Source: Verrucosispora sioxanthis
Lineage (GTDB): Bacteria > Actinomycetota > Actinomycetes > Mycobacteriales > Micromonosporaceae
NCBI RefSeq assembly: GCF_010560025.1
Contig: NZ_SAIY01000003.1
Location: forward strand, 434,001-498,000
Length of the DNA stretch: 64,000 nt
Reading direction: 5' to 3'
This document shows positions 1 to 9,193 of the stretch, in pieces. The notes beneath the pieces are model-generated. The model saw only the letters and a program-made list of their open reading frames with translations, was not told the origin of the DNA and ran no database searches. The first letter of the stretch is position 1. Every line of letters begins with the position of its first letter. Position numbers and translations under genes: made by a program.

Positions 1-534
1 CCGCCGCTCGCGCTCGGCCCGCCCGCCCTCGGCGGTGCGCAGCAGCGTCACCGCCTCGTCCTCGGTGAGAGCGTCACGCAGGTAGCGGAAGTCGACCTGG
101 GCGACCAACTGCTCCGGGGTGAGGTCGGCGAGCAGCTTCCACAACGGTTTTTTCGCCCGCCGGGCCGCGAGATCCCACACCGCGTTGACCAGACCGCCGG
201 CGGCCATGTGCACGACCCCCTTCTCGGGCCCGAGCCAGCGGATCTGGCTGTCGCCGACCAGCCGGCGGGCCAGCGAGCCCGGGTCGGCGACCAGCTCGTC
301 GACCCGCTGGCCGACCACCATCGGGGCGAGTGCCTGCACCGCCGCGACCTGAAGGTCGGTGCCCCGGCCCACGGTGAAGACCAGTCCGTGTCCCTCGGCG
401 CCGGCCGAGGTCCGCAGCACCAGGTACGCGGCGGAGTAGTCGGGGAACGGGTTCATCGCGTCCGACCCGTCCCGGTGCCGGGACGTGGGAAACCGTACGT
501 CGATGGTCTCTACGGACGAGATGCGCTCACTCAC
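1..534 (-). CDS. L-fuconate dehydratase (N-terminal 178 codons, cut by window edge)
   Basis: Enolase-superfamily dehydratase that would convert L-fuconate to 2-keto-3-deoxy-L-fuconate in the cytoplasm. The visible part holds the N-terminal capping domain: a [20 protein letters not shown] stretch, then [11 protein letters not shown] and a conserved [20 protein letters not shown] segment typical of fuconate/rhamnonate dehydratases. The catalytic barrel lies beyond position 1. Start is GTG at 534 (VSERISS). It lies 75 nt downstream of the sugar permease on the same strand, so it is probably the first catabolic gene of that transport operon. Family assignment is confident; fuconate rather than a related aldonate is inferred from the N-terminal sequence. 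Confidence 0.82.
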   Translation of the reverse strand, partial: MSERISSVETIDVRFPTSRHRDGSDAMNPFPDYSAAYLVLRTSAGAEGHGLVFTVGRGTDLQVAAVQALAPMVVGQRVDELVADPGSLARRLVGDSQIRWLGPEKGVVHMAAGGLVNAVWDLAARRAKKPLWKLLADLTPEQLVAQVDFRYLRDALTEDEAVTLLRTAEGGRAERERR

Positions 535-609
535 CAGTAACTCCTGAGGGATCGAGCGGGTGGGCGGGTTGCCTGCCTCGCGGTGGGCCCGACCGACGGG
601 CGGGCCGCC

Positions 610-1650
610 TCACGTCTGTGCCTTGCCTCCGGTGATGCGGGACACCACCAGGGCCACCAGGATGACGGTGCCGTTGAGGAAGTTCGTCCACTGTGCGGGC
701 ACCCCGGCCAGGGTCAGCACGTTGATGATCATGAAGAGCAGCAGGACGCCGGTGAAGGCGCCGAAGACGCTGCCCTTGCCGCCGTTGAGGCTGACGCCGC
801 CGATGACGGCCGCCGCGAAGACCTGGAAGATGGCGCCGCTGCCCTGGGCCGACGGCACCGCCGCGAGCCGGCCACTGATCAGTAGACCGGCCAGCGCCGC
901 CAGCACACTTGCCACGATGAGCGCCAGCCACAGCACCCGGTCGGTCCGGATACCCGCCGCCCGGGCCGCGTCGGCGTTGCCGCCAATCGCGTACAGCGCC
1001 CGGCCGGCCCGGGTGTAGCCGAGCACGACGATCCCGGCGGCGAACAGCAGCAGCGACAGCCAGATCGAGGCCGGTACGCCGGCCCAGCTGGCGGAGCCGA
1101 GATAGGTCATCGACTCGGGCAGCATGAAGAAGGTCTGGCCACCGGAGATGCCGGTGAGCAGACCCCGCAGGACGATCAGCATGCCCAGCGTGACGACGAA
1201 GCCGTTGAGGCCGAAGCGGACGATGAGCAGCCCGTTGAAGGCGCCGACGAGGGCGCCGACGAGCAGCACGACCGGGACCGCCCAGGCGTCCGGTAGCACG
1301 TCGAGACCGAGTCCCCGGGTCAACGCGGGATCCACCACCAGCCAGGCGGCGATGCCCGGGGCGAGGCCGAAGGTGGACTCCAGCGACAGGTCCATCTTGC
1401 CGGTGATCAGCACGATGGTCTGGGCGAGGACCACGATGGCGATCTCCGACATGCTCTGCAGCACGTTGATGATGTTGTCGGTGCTGAGGAAGACCGGGCT
1501 GACGATGGACCCGACGATCGCGACCGCGATGATCGCCGGCACCAGCGCCAGGTCCCGCAGCCGGGCGATGGCCAGGCTCCGCGACGCGGCAGCCCGTGGC
1601 GGTGGCGGTGTGGCGGCCGGCCGCGCGGTGGTGGAGAGCGTCTCAGACAT
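610..1650 (-). CDS. ABC sugar transporter permease (RbsC type)
   Basis: 346-residue inner-membrane permease of the BPD_transp_2 (ribose/rhamnose/xylose) family, with about 8-10 hydrophobic segments beginning near residue 33 and the family motif region SLNGGKGSVFGAFTGVLLL near the C-terminus. It forms the membrane channel for the ATPase at 1643-3184 and the binding protein at 3181-4248. The ATG at 1650 overlaps the end of the ATPase gene by 8 bp, indicating translational coupling. Substrate is inferred to be L-fucose or a related deoxyhexose from the adjacent fuconate dehydratase. Confidence 0.9.
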   Translation of the reverse strand: MSETLSTTARPAATPPPPRAAASRSLAIARLRDLALVPAIIAVAIVGSIVSPVFLSTDNIINVLQSMSEIAIVVLAQTIVLITGKMDLSLESTFGLAPGIAAWLVVDPALTRGLGLDVLPDAWAVPVVLLVGALVGAFNGLLIVRFGLNGFVVTLGMLIVLRGLLTGISGGQTFFMLPESMTYLGSASWAGVPASIWLSLLLFAAGIVVLGYTRAGRALYAIGGNADAARAAGIRTDRVLWLALIVASVLAALAGLLISGRLAAVPSAQGSGAIFQVFAAAVIGGVSLNGGKGSVFGAFTGVLLLFMIINVLTLAGVPAQWTNFLNGTVILVALVVSRITGGKAQT

Positions 1651-3184
1651 GGTGGAGATCCACCCCTTCCATGGCGGCTACCAGCTCGTTGTCGCTCCAG
1701 CCATGGGACATCTCGCGGACGACCCGGCCCTGGAACATCACCAGTACGCGATCACAGATCCGCAGGTCGTCGAGTTCGTCGGAGACGACGAGCACGCCGG
1801 TGCCGCGGCGGCGTACCTCCTCGACGACGCCGAGCAGGGTCTGCTTGGAGCGCACGTCCACCCCGGCGGTCGGGGTGATCAGGACCAGCAGCTTCGGGTC
1901 GCTGGCCAGCGCCCGACCCATGACCACCTTCTGCTGGTTGCCCCCGGACAGCTCGGCGACCGGCACCTGCGGCCCGGCGGCCTTGATCGCCAGGTCGGTG
2001 ATGGTGTCCCGGGCCAGGGCGTCACGCCGGGGCGGCGAGATGAGACCCCGCCGGCCGATCCGGTCCGGCACGGTCATGGTGACGTTCTCGGCGATGGACA
2101 GCAGCGGCACCAGTCCTTCGCGGTGCCGGTCCTGCGGCACCAGCCCGACACCCGCGTCGAGGGCGTCGGGCACACTGCCGGGACGCAGCGCCCGACCGTC
2201 GACGACGACCGTCCCACCCGCCGGCCGGGCCAGCCCGACGATGGCCTCGGCGACCTCGACCTTGCCGCTGCCGCCGCCGCCGGCGACGCCGACCACCTCG
2301 CCCGCCCGGGCCTCGACGGAGAGCTCGGCGCCAGAGGCGGTGACCAGATCGCGTACGGACAGCAGCACCGGAGCGTCGGCGGGCAGCGGCCGGTGCTCGG
2401 CCTCCGGCATGGTCACGTCCTCACCGGTCATCGCGGCGACCAACGCCGCACGGTTCAGCTGCGCCACCGGGGCGGTGAGGATGTGCCGGGCGTCGCGGAA
2501 CACCGTCACCTGGTCGCAGATCTCGTAGATCTCCTGCAGGTGGTGGCTGATGAACAGGAAGGTCACGCCCTGCTCCCGCAACTGCCGGATCCGGGTGAAC
2601 AGCCGGCTGATGCCGGCACCGTCGAGCTGGGCGGTCGGCTCGTCGAGGATGATGAACCGGGCACCGAAGGAGAGCGCCCGGGCGATCTCGACGAACTGCC
2701 GCTGCTCGACGGAGAGCGTCGACGCGGGCTGACGCACGTCGACCTCCACCGACCACTCCGCCAGCAACTGCTCCGCCGCGTGGCGCAGCCGCGACCAACG
2801 GATCAACCCGGCCCGAGAGCGGGCGTGCCGGTTGAGGAAGAGGTTCTCCGCCACGGTGAGGCTGCCGATGATCGTGGACTTCTGGTAGACGCAGGCGACC
2901 CGTCTGCGCCAGGCGTCCCGGTCGCCGAGCGGCGGGGCCGGACGCCCGTCGAAGGCCACCGCGCCGTCGTCGGCGGCCTGCAAGCCGGTGAGAATGCTGA
3001 CGAGTGTGGACTTGCCGGCGCCGTTGCGCCCGACCAGGGCGTGCGTCTCGCCACGGCGGACCACGATGCCGGCGTCGGCCAGCGCCACCGTCGACCCGAA
3101 CCGCTTGGTGATCTGCACGGCCTCCACGACGGGCTGGTCGGTGCCGACCAGCCCGTCGGCCGGCCCACTCGGGGTGGCGCTCAT
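1643..3184 (-). CDS. ABC sugar transporter ATPase with two nucleotide-binding domains (RbsA type)
   Basis: 513-residue cytoplasmic ATPase with two tandem NBDs that powers uptake with the neighbouring permease and binding protein. NBD1 is intact: Walker A GRNGAGKST, signature LSVEQRQFVEIA, Walker B FIILDEPTAQLD. NBD2 has GGGGSGKVEVA in place of Walker A and LLVLITPTAGVDV where most relatives have LDEPT, so it lacks the catalytic Glu and looks like a regulatory site. Start chosen at ATG 3184, which gives a 4-bp ATGA overlap with the binding-protein gene; an in-frame start 15 nt upstream is less likely. Confidence 0.9.
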   Translation of the reverse strand: MSATPSGPADGLVGTDQPVVEAVQITKRFGSTVALADAGIVVRRGETHALVGRNGAGKSTLVSILTGLQAADDGAVAFDGRPAPPLGDRDAWRRRVACVYQKSTIIGSLTVAENLFLNRHARSRAGLIRWSRLRHAAEQLLAEWSVEVDVRQPASTLSVEQRQFVEIARALSFGARFIILDEPTAQLDGAGISRLFTRIRQLREQGVTFLFISHHLQEIYEICDQVTVFRDARHILTAPVAQLNRAALVAAMTGEDVTMPEAEHRPLPADAPVLLSVRDLVTASGAELSVEARAGEVVGVAGGGGSGKVEVAEAIVGLARPAGGTVVVDGRALRPGSVPDALDAGVGLVPQDRHREGLVPLLSIAENVTMTVPDRIGRRGLISPPRRDALARDTITDLAIKAAGPQVPVAELSGGNQQKVVMGRALASDPKLLVLITPTAGVDVRSKQTLLGVVEEVRRRGTGVLVVSDELDDLRICDRVLVMFQGRVVREMSHGWSDNELVAAMEGVDLHHV

Positions 3185-4248
3185 GCGTTGTTGCCCCACA
3201 GGGACGGGTCGTCGAACTTCAGGGTGGGCTCACCGGCGATCGGCGCACCGTCAAGCGTCACCAGCGGTGCCGGCAGCTGGTCCTCCAGCAGACCGTCGCG
3301 TACCTGGATGATGGTGCTGCCGTGCTCGGTCGGGCCGGGCTGGAACGTCTTGCCCTCGATCGCCGCCCGCACGTACTCCAGGCCGTACCTGGCGTAGAGG
3401 TCGGCCGGCTGGCTGACGGTGGCGTCGATCAGCCCCTCGCCGATGTTCTTCAGCTCCTCGGGAATGCCGTCGTTGGAGACCACGAAGACGTGCTTCGGGT
3501 CGCTGGGCGGCACCTGGAGGCCCCGCTGCTTGAGGATCTGGAGGGTGCCGGAGAGGGCGAACGAGGACTGCATGTAGATGCCCTTGATGTCCGGGTCCGA
3601 CGCGAACCGGGTCTGCAGCTTCGACGCCGCCACGTCGGCCTTCCAGTCGGTGGCCTCGCCGAACACGGTGATGTCGGGGAACTGCTGCTGCATGCACTCG
3701 TTGAACGCCTCGGTGCGGTCCCGGCCGTTGATCGAGTCCAGGCCGCCCTGGAGCATGACGACCTTGCCCTTGCCGCCGAGCTTGGTGCCGAGGAACTGGC
3801 ACGCCTTGATGCCGTAGGCGCGGTTGTCGGCACGGACGACCATGAACACGTTGCCGGTGTCCGGCCGGGTGTCGATGGTGACCACCGGGATCTTCTTGCT
3901 GTCCAGTTGGGACAGCGTCGGCGCGATGGCGGCGGTGTCCTGCGGCGCCATCACCACACCCTTGACGCCCTGGCTGATGAAGGCCTGGGTGTTGGAGATC
4001 AGGTTGGCGATGTCGTTCTGCGAGTTGGTGGTCTTGACCTCGACACCCAGTTCGTCGGCGAACTGCGGGACGTACTTGATGTAGGAGTTCCAGAAGTCCG
4101 TGTCGGAGCGGGGATAGTCGACCCCGACGACCTGCGAGCCGCCCGATCCGGTCCCGTCGGCCGCGCCGTCACCGCAGCCGGCGGCGAGGGTGGCCGACGC
4201 GCCGAGCAGCAGCGTCAGCCCCATGCTCGTCAGTGCCCTGCTTCTCAT
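3181..4248 (-). CDS. ABC sugar transporter substrate-binding lipoprotein
   Basis: 355-residue periplasmic-binding-protein type 1 (RbsB-like) lipoprotein. A short positive N-terminus and hydrophobic stretch end in the lipobox LAAGC (Cys at about residue 25), so the mature protein should be tethered outside the membrane. Two Rossmann-like lobes follow, with DTRPDTGNVFMVVRADN and an NDGIPEEL segment typical of ribose-type binding proteins. It is the promoter-proximal gene of the operon, with a clear GGAGGAA ribosome site before ATG 4248. The ligand is inferred to be L-fucose or a similar sugar because of the linked fuconate dehydratase. Confidence 0.9.
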   Translation of the reverse strand: MRSRALTSMGLTLLLGASATLAAGCGDGAADGTGSGGSQVVGVDYPRSDTDFWNSYIKYVPQFADELGVEVKTTNSQNDIANLISNTQAFISQGVKGVVMAPQDTAAIAPTLSQLDSKKIPVVTIDTRPDTGNVFMVVRADNRAYGIKACQFLGTKLGGKGKVVMLQGGLDSINGRDRTEAFNECMQQQFPDITVFGEATDWKADVAASKLQTRFASDPDIKGIYMQSSFALSGTLQILKQRGLQVPPSDPKHVFVVSNDGIPEELKNIGEGLIDATVSQPADLYARYGLEYVRAAIEGKTFQPGPTEHGSTIIQVRDGLLEDQLPAPLVTLDGAPIAGEPTLKFDDPSLWGNNA

Positions 4249-4879
4249 GGTCGTTCCTCCATATCCGGGACATCAACGCGGCGACCCCGGTCAGGCCGCG
4301 ACAGGGGCACTCGTCGGACGCGATGTGCGATGGGGTTCACGGCCGCCAACGTGCGACGAAGAACCGGGTAGGGGACATGGCGATCCCTCCAAGACACGGT
4401 GGCGGGTGGTGGAGTTCACGTGACTCAGACGTCAGACGTTAGGGCTTCCAGACATGTCACGTCAACGCCCGAGATCGCGTAAAACCCGCGAGATGCGACG
4501 CTTGGTTGGCGTAGACATCAGATCGATTGCGCCGACGAACGGCGCTCCCGGCCCGACTGGAAGGCCGGCGGCCAATGCCGCGGAAACCGCCGCCCGGGTG
4601 ACTCGCGGGCGGCTGGCCGGCCCGGCACGACAGTCACCGAGCAGTTCTCGGCCGCCGATGTTGGCGATCACATCTGCGCGACCATGGCTTTCCTTCGGGT
4701 CTGGAGGCGCTAGCTGGGAACGCTAACATCGATGACGCTGAGATTGCTAGTTTGTTGCGGACACGATCAGGAGAAGCTGAGCCGTCAGCGGCACCGCCCC
4801 GCCACCACGGTCGCGCACCGAATTGTCGGTCCTGCCTGGCACATTGGTCGCCTGGACGCGAACCGATTGGAGCAACCCG
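4249..4879. other. 630-bp intergenic region upstream of two divergent genes
   Basis: No convincing gene is visible. Short open frames exist on both strands (for example 4454-4726 forward and 4462-4671 reverse) but neither has a good ribosome site or a recognisable domain. The left part should carry the promoter of the sugar-import operon, and the right part the promoter of the VOC gene at 4880. Two short palindromes lie at 4416-4439. Confidence 0.6.
4416..4439. promoter_or_regulatory. Candidate operator: two adjacent palindromes
   Basis: TCACGTGA (4416-4423) is an 8-bp palindrome, followed by ACGTC-A-GACGT (4429-4439), a perfect 11-bp inverted repeat. They lie about 170-190 bp upstream of the binding-protein start in an otherwise featureless spacer, so they may bind the regulator of the fucose-type operon. 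No cognate regulator gene is adjacent in this window; this is a weak inference. Confidence 0.3.
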
Positions 4880-5341
4880 ATGAGCCGCCAGATCCAGGTC
4901 ACCTTCGACGCCCACGACCCGACGGCGCTGTCCACGTTCTGGCGGGACGCCCTGGGCTACGTGCATCCCGGTCCGCCCGGAGTCGACCTCCCCGACGGTG
5001 CCGACCCGCTGGCCGCATGGGACGACTTCCTCGCCCGGATCGGCGTACCGCCGGAGCAGCGCAACACCAGGTCGGCCATTGAGGACCCGGACGGGCTCGG
5101 TCCGCGGTTGTTCTTCCAGCAGGTGCCGGAGGACAAGGTCGCCAAGAACCGGGTGCACCTCGACGTACGGGCCGCGCCCGGGCTCACCGGCGCGGAACGG
5201 ATGGCAGCGTTGCAGGCCGAGTCTGATCGGCTGGTCGCGTTGGGCGCCAAGCAGCTGCGCCGGGTCGAGCCCGCGCCGCCACTTGAGGCCGGCTTCATCG
5301 TGCTGACCGACCCCGAGGGCAACGAGTTCTGCCTCGACTGA
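4880..5341 (+). CDS. VOC/glyoxalase-like domain protein
   Basis: 153-residue single-domain member of the vicinal oxygen chelate fold (Glyoxalase_6 type). It opens with IQVTFDAHDPTALSTFWRDAL and ends with a FIVLTDPEGNEFCLD strand, the usual first and last elements of the fold. Such proteins bind metals, drugs or small substrates in the cytoplasm; no specific reaction can be assigned. ATG 4880 was chosen because GGAG precedes it and the fold begins there; an in-frame start 57 nt upstream would add non-conserved sequence. It stands alone, convergent with the IMPase-like gene. Confidence 0.8.
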   Translation: MSRQIQVTFDAHDPTALSTFWRDALGYVHPGPPGVDLPDGADPLAAWDDFLARIGVPPEQRNTRSAIEDPDGLGPRLFFQQVPEDKVAKNRVHLDVRAAPGLTGAERMAALQAESDRLVALGAKQLRRVEPAPPLEAGFIVLTDPEGNEFCLD

Positions 5342-5363
5342 GGGCGGATCGACGCTCCCGGCC

Positions 5364-6164
5364 CTACGCCGGCTCTCGCTGCCTCGCGATGAGCGCCAGC
5401 AGGCCGGCGTGCGTATCCGCGTCGGCCGCCGCGACGAGCCCGCCCAGGCCGCTGCGCCAGGGCCGACCGTCGATGCCGGTCACCACGCAGCCGGCCGCCT
5501 CGGAGAGCGCGATGCCGGCCGCGAAGTGCACGTTGTCGCGCAGTCGGCCGTCCGTGACGTACGCGGCGCGCCGGCCGGCCGCGACCCAGGCCAACGCCAA
5601 CGTGGTCGACACGACCCGTGGCCGAAACCGCTCCACGAAGCCCTCGTCCGTCAGCAGCCGGGCCGCCCGGAACACCCGCTCGTTCGGAAAGGGCGGGTCG
5701 AGGTTGACGTCCACCAGCCCGGATGCCGCCGACGGCAGGAGGTGCTGATCAACACCGCCGCACCGCACCCGGGCGGCGGTGCCGTCGGTCCAGAAGACCT
5801 CCTGAGCGAACGGGTCCACGGCGGCCGCCGCCGCGACCTCCGCGTCGACCCGCAGGGCCACGTTCACCGAGACCAGCGTGGTGTGTACGGCGAAGTTCAG
5901 CGTCCCGCAGAGCGGATCGACGAGCCAGACCCGCCCGCTTCCGTCTGACCCGCTGCGCCCGCTCTCCTCGGCCACCATCGCGTCGTCGGGTCGTGCGGAC
6001 CGCAGCACTCCGAGAATCGCCTGCTCCGCCTCGATGTCCGCGCTGGTGGCGAAGTCCCCACCCGCCTTCGCGAAGCGGTCCACGGACCTGCCGTGGTGGG
6101 AACGCACCACCTCGGCACCGGCCCGCGCGGCCTGGATCGCAAGTTCAGCGTCTGCACGCGACAT
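5364..6164 (-). CDS. Inositol monophosphatase-family protein with altered metal ligands
   Basis: 266-residue member of the IMPase/FBPase-like sugar phosphatase fold. The first motif (VAEESG) is present. The second, normally DPxDGTxNF, reads DPLCGTLNF, replacing a metal-binding Asp by Cys, and the C-terminal WDxAAG motif reads VHFAAG, replacing the third metal Asp by His. The protein may therefore be weakly active, use different metal chemistry, or be non-catalytic. It follows the serine hydrolase after 77 nt on the same strand and may be the last gene of the sugar-import operon at 10551-6242. Confidence 0.8.
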   Translation of the reverse strand: MSRADAELAIQAARAGAEVVRSHHGRSVDRFAKAGGDFATSADIEAEQAILGVLRSARPDDAMVAEESGRSGSDGSGRVWLVDPLCGTLNFAVHTTLVSVNVALRVDAEVAAAAAVDPFAQEVFWTDGTAARVRCGGVDQHLLPSAASGLVDVNLDPPFPNERVFRAARLLTDEGFVERFRPRVVSTTLALAWVAAGRRAAYVTDGRLRDNVHFAAGIALSEAAGCVVTGIDGRPWRSGLGGLVAAADADTHAGLLALIARQREPA

Positions 6165-6241
6165 CCGCCCACCGTACGTCGATCCCGGTCGCGGGTGGGC
6201 CCCGGCTCAGTCGAGCAGCTTCGCCGGGGCCACCGCGTCGG

Positions 6242-7393
6242 TCAGCTGTGGCCGAGGGAATCCCGTACCGCTGCGGAGAGCAGGTTGGCCCGCTCGTCGT
6301 CGAAGCCGCCCATCTGGTTGACCACGTAACCGAAGCCGACCTGGTGGGCGTCGTCGCCGAAGGCCAGGTGCCCGCCGGCGCCGTCGTGGCCGAAGCTGCG
6401 TACGCCGAGCATCGGGCGGGGCTCCGAGTGCACCAGGAACCCGGTGCCCCAGCGGTGTCCCGCGTCGGGCAGTCCGTAGACCTGCTGACCACTGACCCGG
6501 ACCGTGACCGCGTCGTCGACAGACGCGGGGCTGAGCAGCCGCGCTCCGCCGACCTCAGAGACGCAGGCGGCGTAGAGCCGGGCCAGGCTCTCGGCCGTGC
6601 TCACCGCGCCCGCACCCGGGATCTGCGCGGCCTGGATGGCCGGGTCGTTGAAGCTGACCAGGCCGTCCTCGTCGGCGGGGAAGGCGAAGGCGCCGCCCAT
6701 GGTGATGCCACGCTCAGCGACCGGGTCACTGGCCGGAACGGGTTCGCCGATCGGTGCCAGCATCCAGGCGACCGCGTCCCGTTCGGTGGCCGGCAGCCCG
6801 ATCCAGGTACGCAGACCGAGCGGCTCGCCGAGGACCCGGGAGAAGTAGGCGCCGGGCATCTCGCCGGTGATCCGTCGGATCACCTCGCCGATCAGCCAGC
6901 CGTAGGTGATCGCGTGGTAGCTGTGTGCGGTGCCCGGCTTCCACAGTGGAGTCTGCGCCTCGATCGCCTTGATCACCGGTTCCCAGGCCAGCACCTCCTC
7001 GCGGGTGAAGGGCTTGTCCAGCGCCGGCAGGCCGGACTGGTGGGTGAGCAGCCACCGGACCGGGATCTCCGCCTTCCCGTGCTGGCCGAACTCCGGCCAG
7101 TAGCGGGTGACCGGCGCGTCAAGGTCCAGCCGCCCCTCCTGCGCCAGCAGGTACGCGCAGATCGCCATGATCCCCTTGGTGCAGGAGAAGACGACGGCGG
7201 GCGTGTCCGCGGTCCAGGGGCGTCCCGACCGGGCGTCGGCCAGCCCACCGTGCAGGTCGACGACCTTGCGGCCGCGAAGGTAGACGGCGACCGCGGCGCC
7301 CACCTCCTGCCGGTGGGTGAAGTTGTCCCGAAACACGTCGGCGACCCGGCCGAAGCCCTCGTCGACGTCACCGTGGATCTGGCTGTCGCTCAA
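6242..7393 (-). CDS. Serine hydrolase, beta-lactamase/EstB-like esterase family
   Basis: 383-residue class-C beta-lactamase-fold protein (family of EstB-like esterases and D-aminopeptidases). The nucleophile motif SCTK fits SxxK, the YHAITYG segment supplies the catalytic Tyr, and GHDGAGG corresponds to the third active-site motif. No signal peptide, so it is probably cytoplasmic. The start appears to be TTG at 7393, five nucleotides after the stop of the upstream permease gene, with AGGGA inside that gene's end; this suggests coupling and operon membership. A role in deacylating an imported glycoside is possible but unproven. Confidence 0.82.
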   Translation of the reverse strand: MSDSQIHGDVDEGFGRVADVFRDNFTHRQEVGAAVAVYLRGRKVVDLHGGLADARSGRPWTADTPAVVFSCTKGIMAICAYLLAQEGRLDLDAPVTRYWPEFGQHGKAEIPVRWLLTHQSGLPALDKPFTREEVLAWEPVIKAIEAQTPLWKPGTAHSYHAITYGWLIGEVIRRITGEMPGAYFSRVLGEPLGLRTWIGLPATERDAVAWMLAPIGEPVPASDPVAERGITMGGAFAFPADEDGLVSFNDPAIQAAQIPGAGAVSTAESLARLYAACVSEVGGARLLSPASVDDAVTVRVSGQQVYGLPDAGHRWGTGFLVHSEPRPMLGVRSFGHDGAGGHLAFGDDAHQVGFGYVVNQMGGFDDERANLLSAAVRDSLGHS

Positions 7394-7397
7394 CCCG

Positions 7398-8225
7398 CTA
7401 TCCCTTCACGGAACCCTGGAGCAGGGCCTTGATGAACTGTCGCTGGAAGATCAGGAACACGATGAGGGTAGGCGTGAGGATGAGCAACGAGCCAGCGCAC
7501 AGCAGCACCAGATCGGTTCCCCACTGCCCCTGGAAGGCACCGAGAGCGCCGGCCATGGTCCGCTTCGTCGCATCGTCGACGAGCACGATGGCGAGCAGGA
7601 ACTGGTTCCAGGTCCACAGGAACAACAGGATGGTCAGCGAGGCGATGGCCGGTCGGGCCAGCGGCACATGGACCCGCCAGAACAGCTGCCAGGTGTTGCT
7701 GCCGTCCACCCGCGCCGCCTCGGACAGCTCGCGGGGCACGTTGATGAAGTGGGCACGCATCCAGAAGACCGCGAACGGCATGTAGAGACCGATCAACGGC
7801 AGGATGATCGCCCAGCGGGTGTTGAGCAGACCGAGATCCCGCATCTGGTAGTACAGCGGGGTGACCACCGCCTCGAAGGGCAGGGTCAGGCCGAGCAGCA
7901 GCAGTCCGAAGGCGAGGTGACCGCCGGGGACCCGCAGGTGGCCGAGGCCGAACCCGGCCATGGTCGCGATGAGTACGCCGACCGGCACCACCCCGGCCAC
8001 GATCAGCGCGCTCGACTTCAGCAGCGCGCCCATGTTGGCGGCGGTGAAGGCGTCGGCGAAGTTGCCCCACTGCGGGTCGCTGGGCCAGGCCAGGCCGGTT
8101 GGTACGGTGCCGCGCGGTTGCAGCGCCGCCGACAGCATGCTCAAAAACGGCAGCAGGGTGACCACGACCAGCGCGATCAGGAAGATGCGTCCGGTCAGCC
8201 GCTCGCTGCGGGTGGTCAGGTTCAT
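7398..8225 (-). CDS. Carbohydrate ABC transporter permease (MalG type)
   Basis: 275-residue inner-membrane permease with about six hydrophobic segments and the EAA loop beginning EAARVDGS near residue 180, which contacts the ATPase. It pairs with the MalF-type permease at 8225-9193 and the binding protein at 9190-10551. No ATPase gene is in the cluster, as is common in actinobacteria, where a shared MsiK-type ATPase serves many importers. ATG 8225 overlaps the stop of the upstream gene by one base (TGATG); an open frame extending further upstream is spurious. Confidence 0.92.
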   Translation of the reverse strand: MNLTTRSERLTGRIFLIALVVVTLLPFLSMLSAALQPRGTVPTGLAWPSDPQWGNFADAFTAANMGALLKSSALIVAGVVPVGVLIATMAGFGLGHLRVPGGHLAFGLLLLGLTLPFEAVVTPLYYQMRDLGLLNTRWAIILPLIGLYMPFAVFWMRAHFINVPRELSEAARVDGSNTWQLFWRVHVPLARPAIASLTILLFLWTWNQFLLAIVLVDDATKRTMAGALGAFQGQWGTDLVLLCAGSLLILTPTLIVFLIFQRQFIKALLQGSVKG

Positions 8226-9193
8226 CACTTCTCTCCCCTGGTCAGCCGCTGGATCGGCAGTACGCACACCAGCACCAGCGCCATCAGCACCACCGCGAGG
8301 GCCGAGGCGAGGCCGACCTGACGCTGGGAGAAGGCGAGCCGATAGATCTCCAGGCCGGGCACGGTGGTCTGGATTCCGGGGCCACCGCTGGTGGAGATGT
8401 AGACGATGTCGAAGCTGGCCAGCGCCGCGATGATGGTCACGGTCAGGCAGATACCGATCTCCTGGCGCAGGCTGGGCAGGGTGACCGCGAAGAACTCCCG
8501 CACCGGGCCGGCGCCGTCGATGCGGGCGGCCTCGTAGAGCGACGGATCGATCTTGCTCATTCCGGTGATCAGCAGGATCGTGCAGAGACCGAGCATGACC
8601 CAGGTGCCGATGACGCCCACCGCCGGCAGCGCGGTGTCGAAGTCGCCGAGCCAGGCCCGGGTGACGCCGTCCAGCCCGACGGCCCGCAACGCCTGGTTGA
8701 CCAGTCCGTTGCTGGAGAGCACCCAGCTCCAGGCGATGCCGGCCGCGACGAGCGGGATCACCTGGGGCAGGAACAGCACGGTGCGGACCATGGTGCCGGC
8801 CGGGCCGGTGGTGATCCGCCGGACCAGGCTGGCCACCAGCAGGCCGAGCAGGACCGGGATGAAGCTGAAGAAGATGATCAGGATGAACGCGTTCGAGATG
8901 ATCTTCAACAGGTCGCGGTCGGTGAAGACCGTGAGGTAGTTGTCCAGCCCCGCCCAGCGGGCCGCACCGATGCCGTTCCAGTCGTACAGCGAGTACTGCA
9001 TGGTCAGCACGAGCGGACGCAGCACGAAGACGCCGTACATGATCAGGGCGGGCAGAACCCAGAGCCACCCGGACCACCGGACCGTGCGGCCCCACCGCTT
9101 CCGGTGGGGCCGCACGGGTGCCCGGGTGTCCCCCCGGCCGGGTCGGGACGCGGTGTCCGACCCGGCCGGGGCGCTGCCGAGGGCAGACGTCAT
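8225..9193 (-). CDS. Carbohydrate ABC transporter permease (MalF type)
   Basis: 322-residue inner-membrane permease. A proline- and arginine-rich cytoplasmic tail of about 40 residues precedes six predicted hydrophobic segments, and the EAA loop begins EAARIDGAG. It forms the heterodimeric channel with the MalG-type protein downstream. Its start overlaps the binding-protein gene by 4 bp (ATGA), and its stop overlaps the next start by one base, so the three transport genes form one translationally coupled unit. Confidence 0.92.
   Translation of the reverse strand: MTSALGSAPAGSDTASRPGRGDTRAPVRPHRKRWGRTVRWSGWLWVLPALIMYGVFVLRPLVLTMQYSLYDWNGIGAARWAGLDNYLTVFTDRDLLKIISNAFILIIFFSFIPVLLGLLVASLVRRITTGPAGTMVRTVLFLPQVIPLVAAGIAWSWVLSSNGLVNQALRAVGLDGVTRAWLGDFDTALPAVGVIGTWVMLGLCTILLITGMSKIDPSLYEAARIDGAGPVREFFAVTLPSLRQEIGICLTVTIIAALASFDIVYISTSGGPGIQTTVPGLEIYRLAFSQRQVGLASALAVVLMALVLVCVLPIQRLTRGEK

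Noticed and set aside
4454..4726. Open frames on both strands in the spacer before the VOC gene
   Set aside because: No ribosome site, no recognisable domain and low-complexity composition; more likely chance frames in GC-rich DNA.
8226..9095. Apparent N-terminal extension making a 565-residue fused permease
   Set aside because: It is an antiphase reading of the MalF-type gene; the true MalG-type gene begins at ATG 8225 with a one-base overlap.
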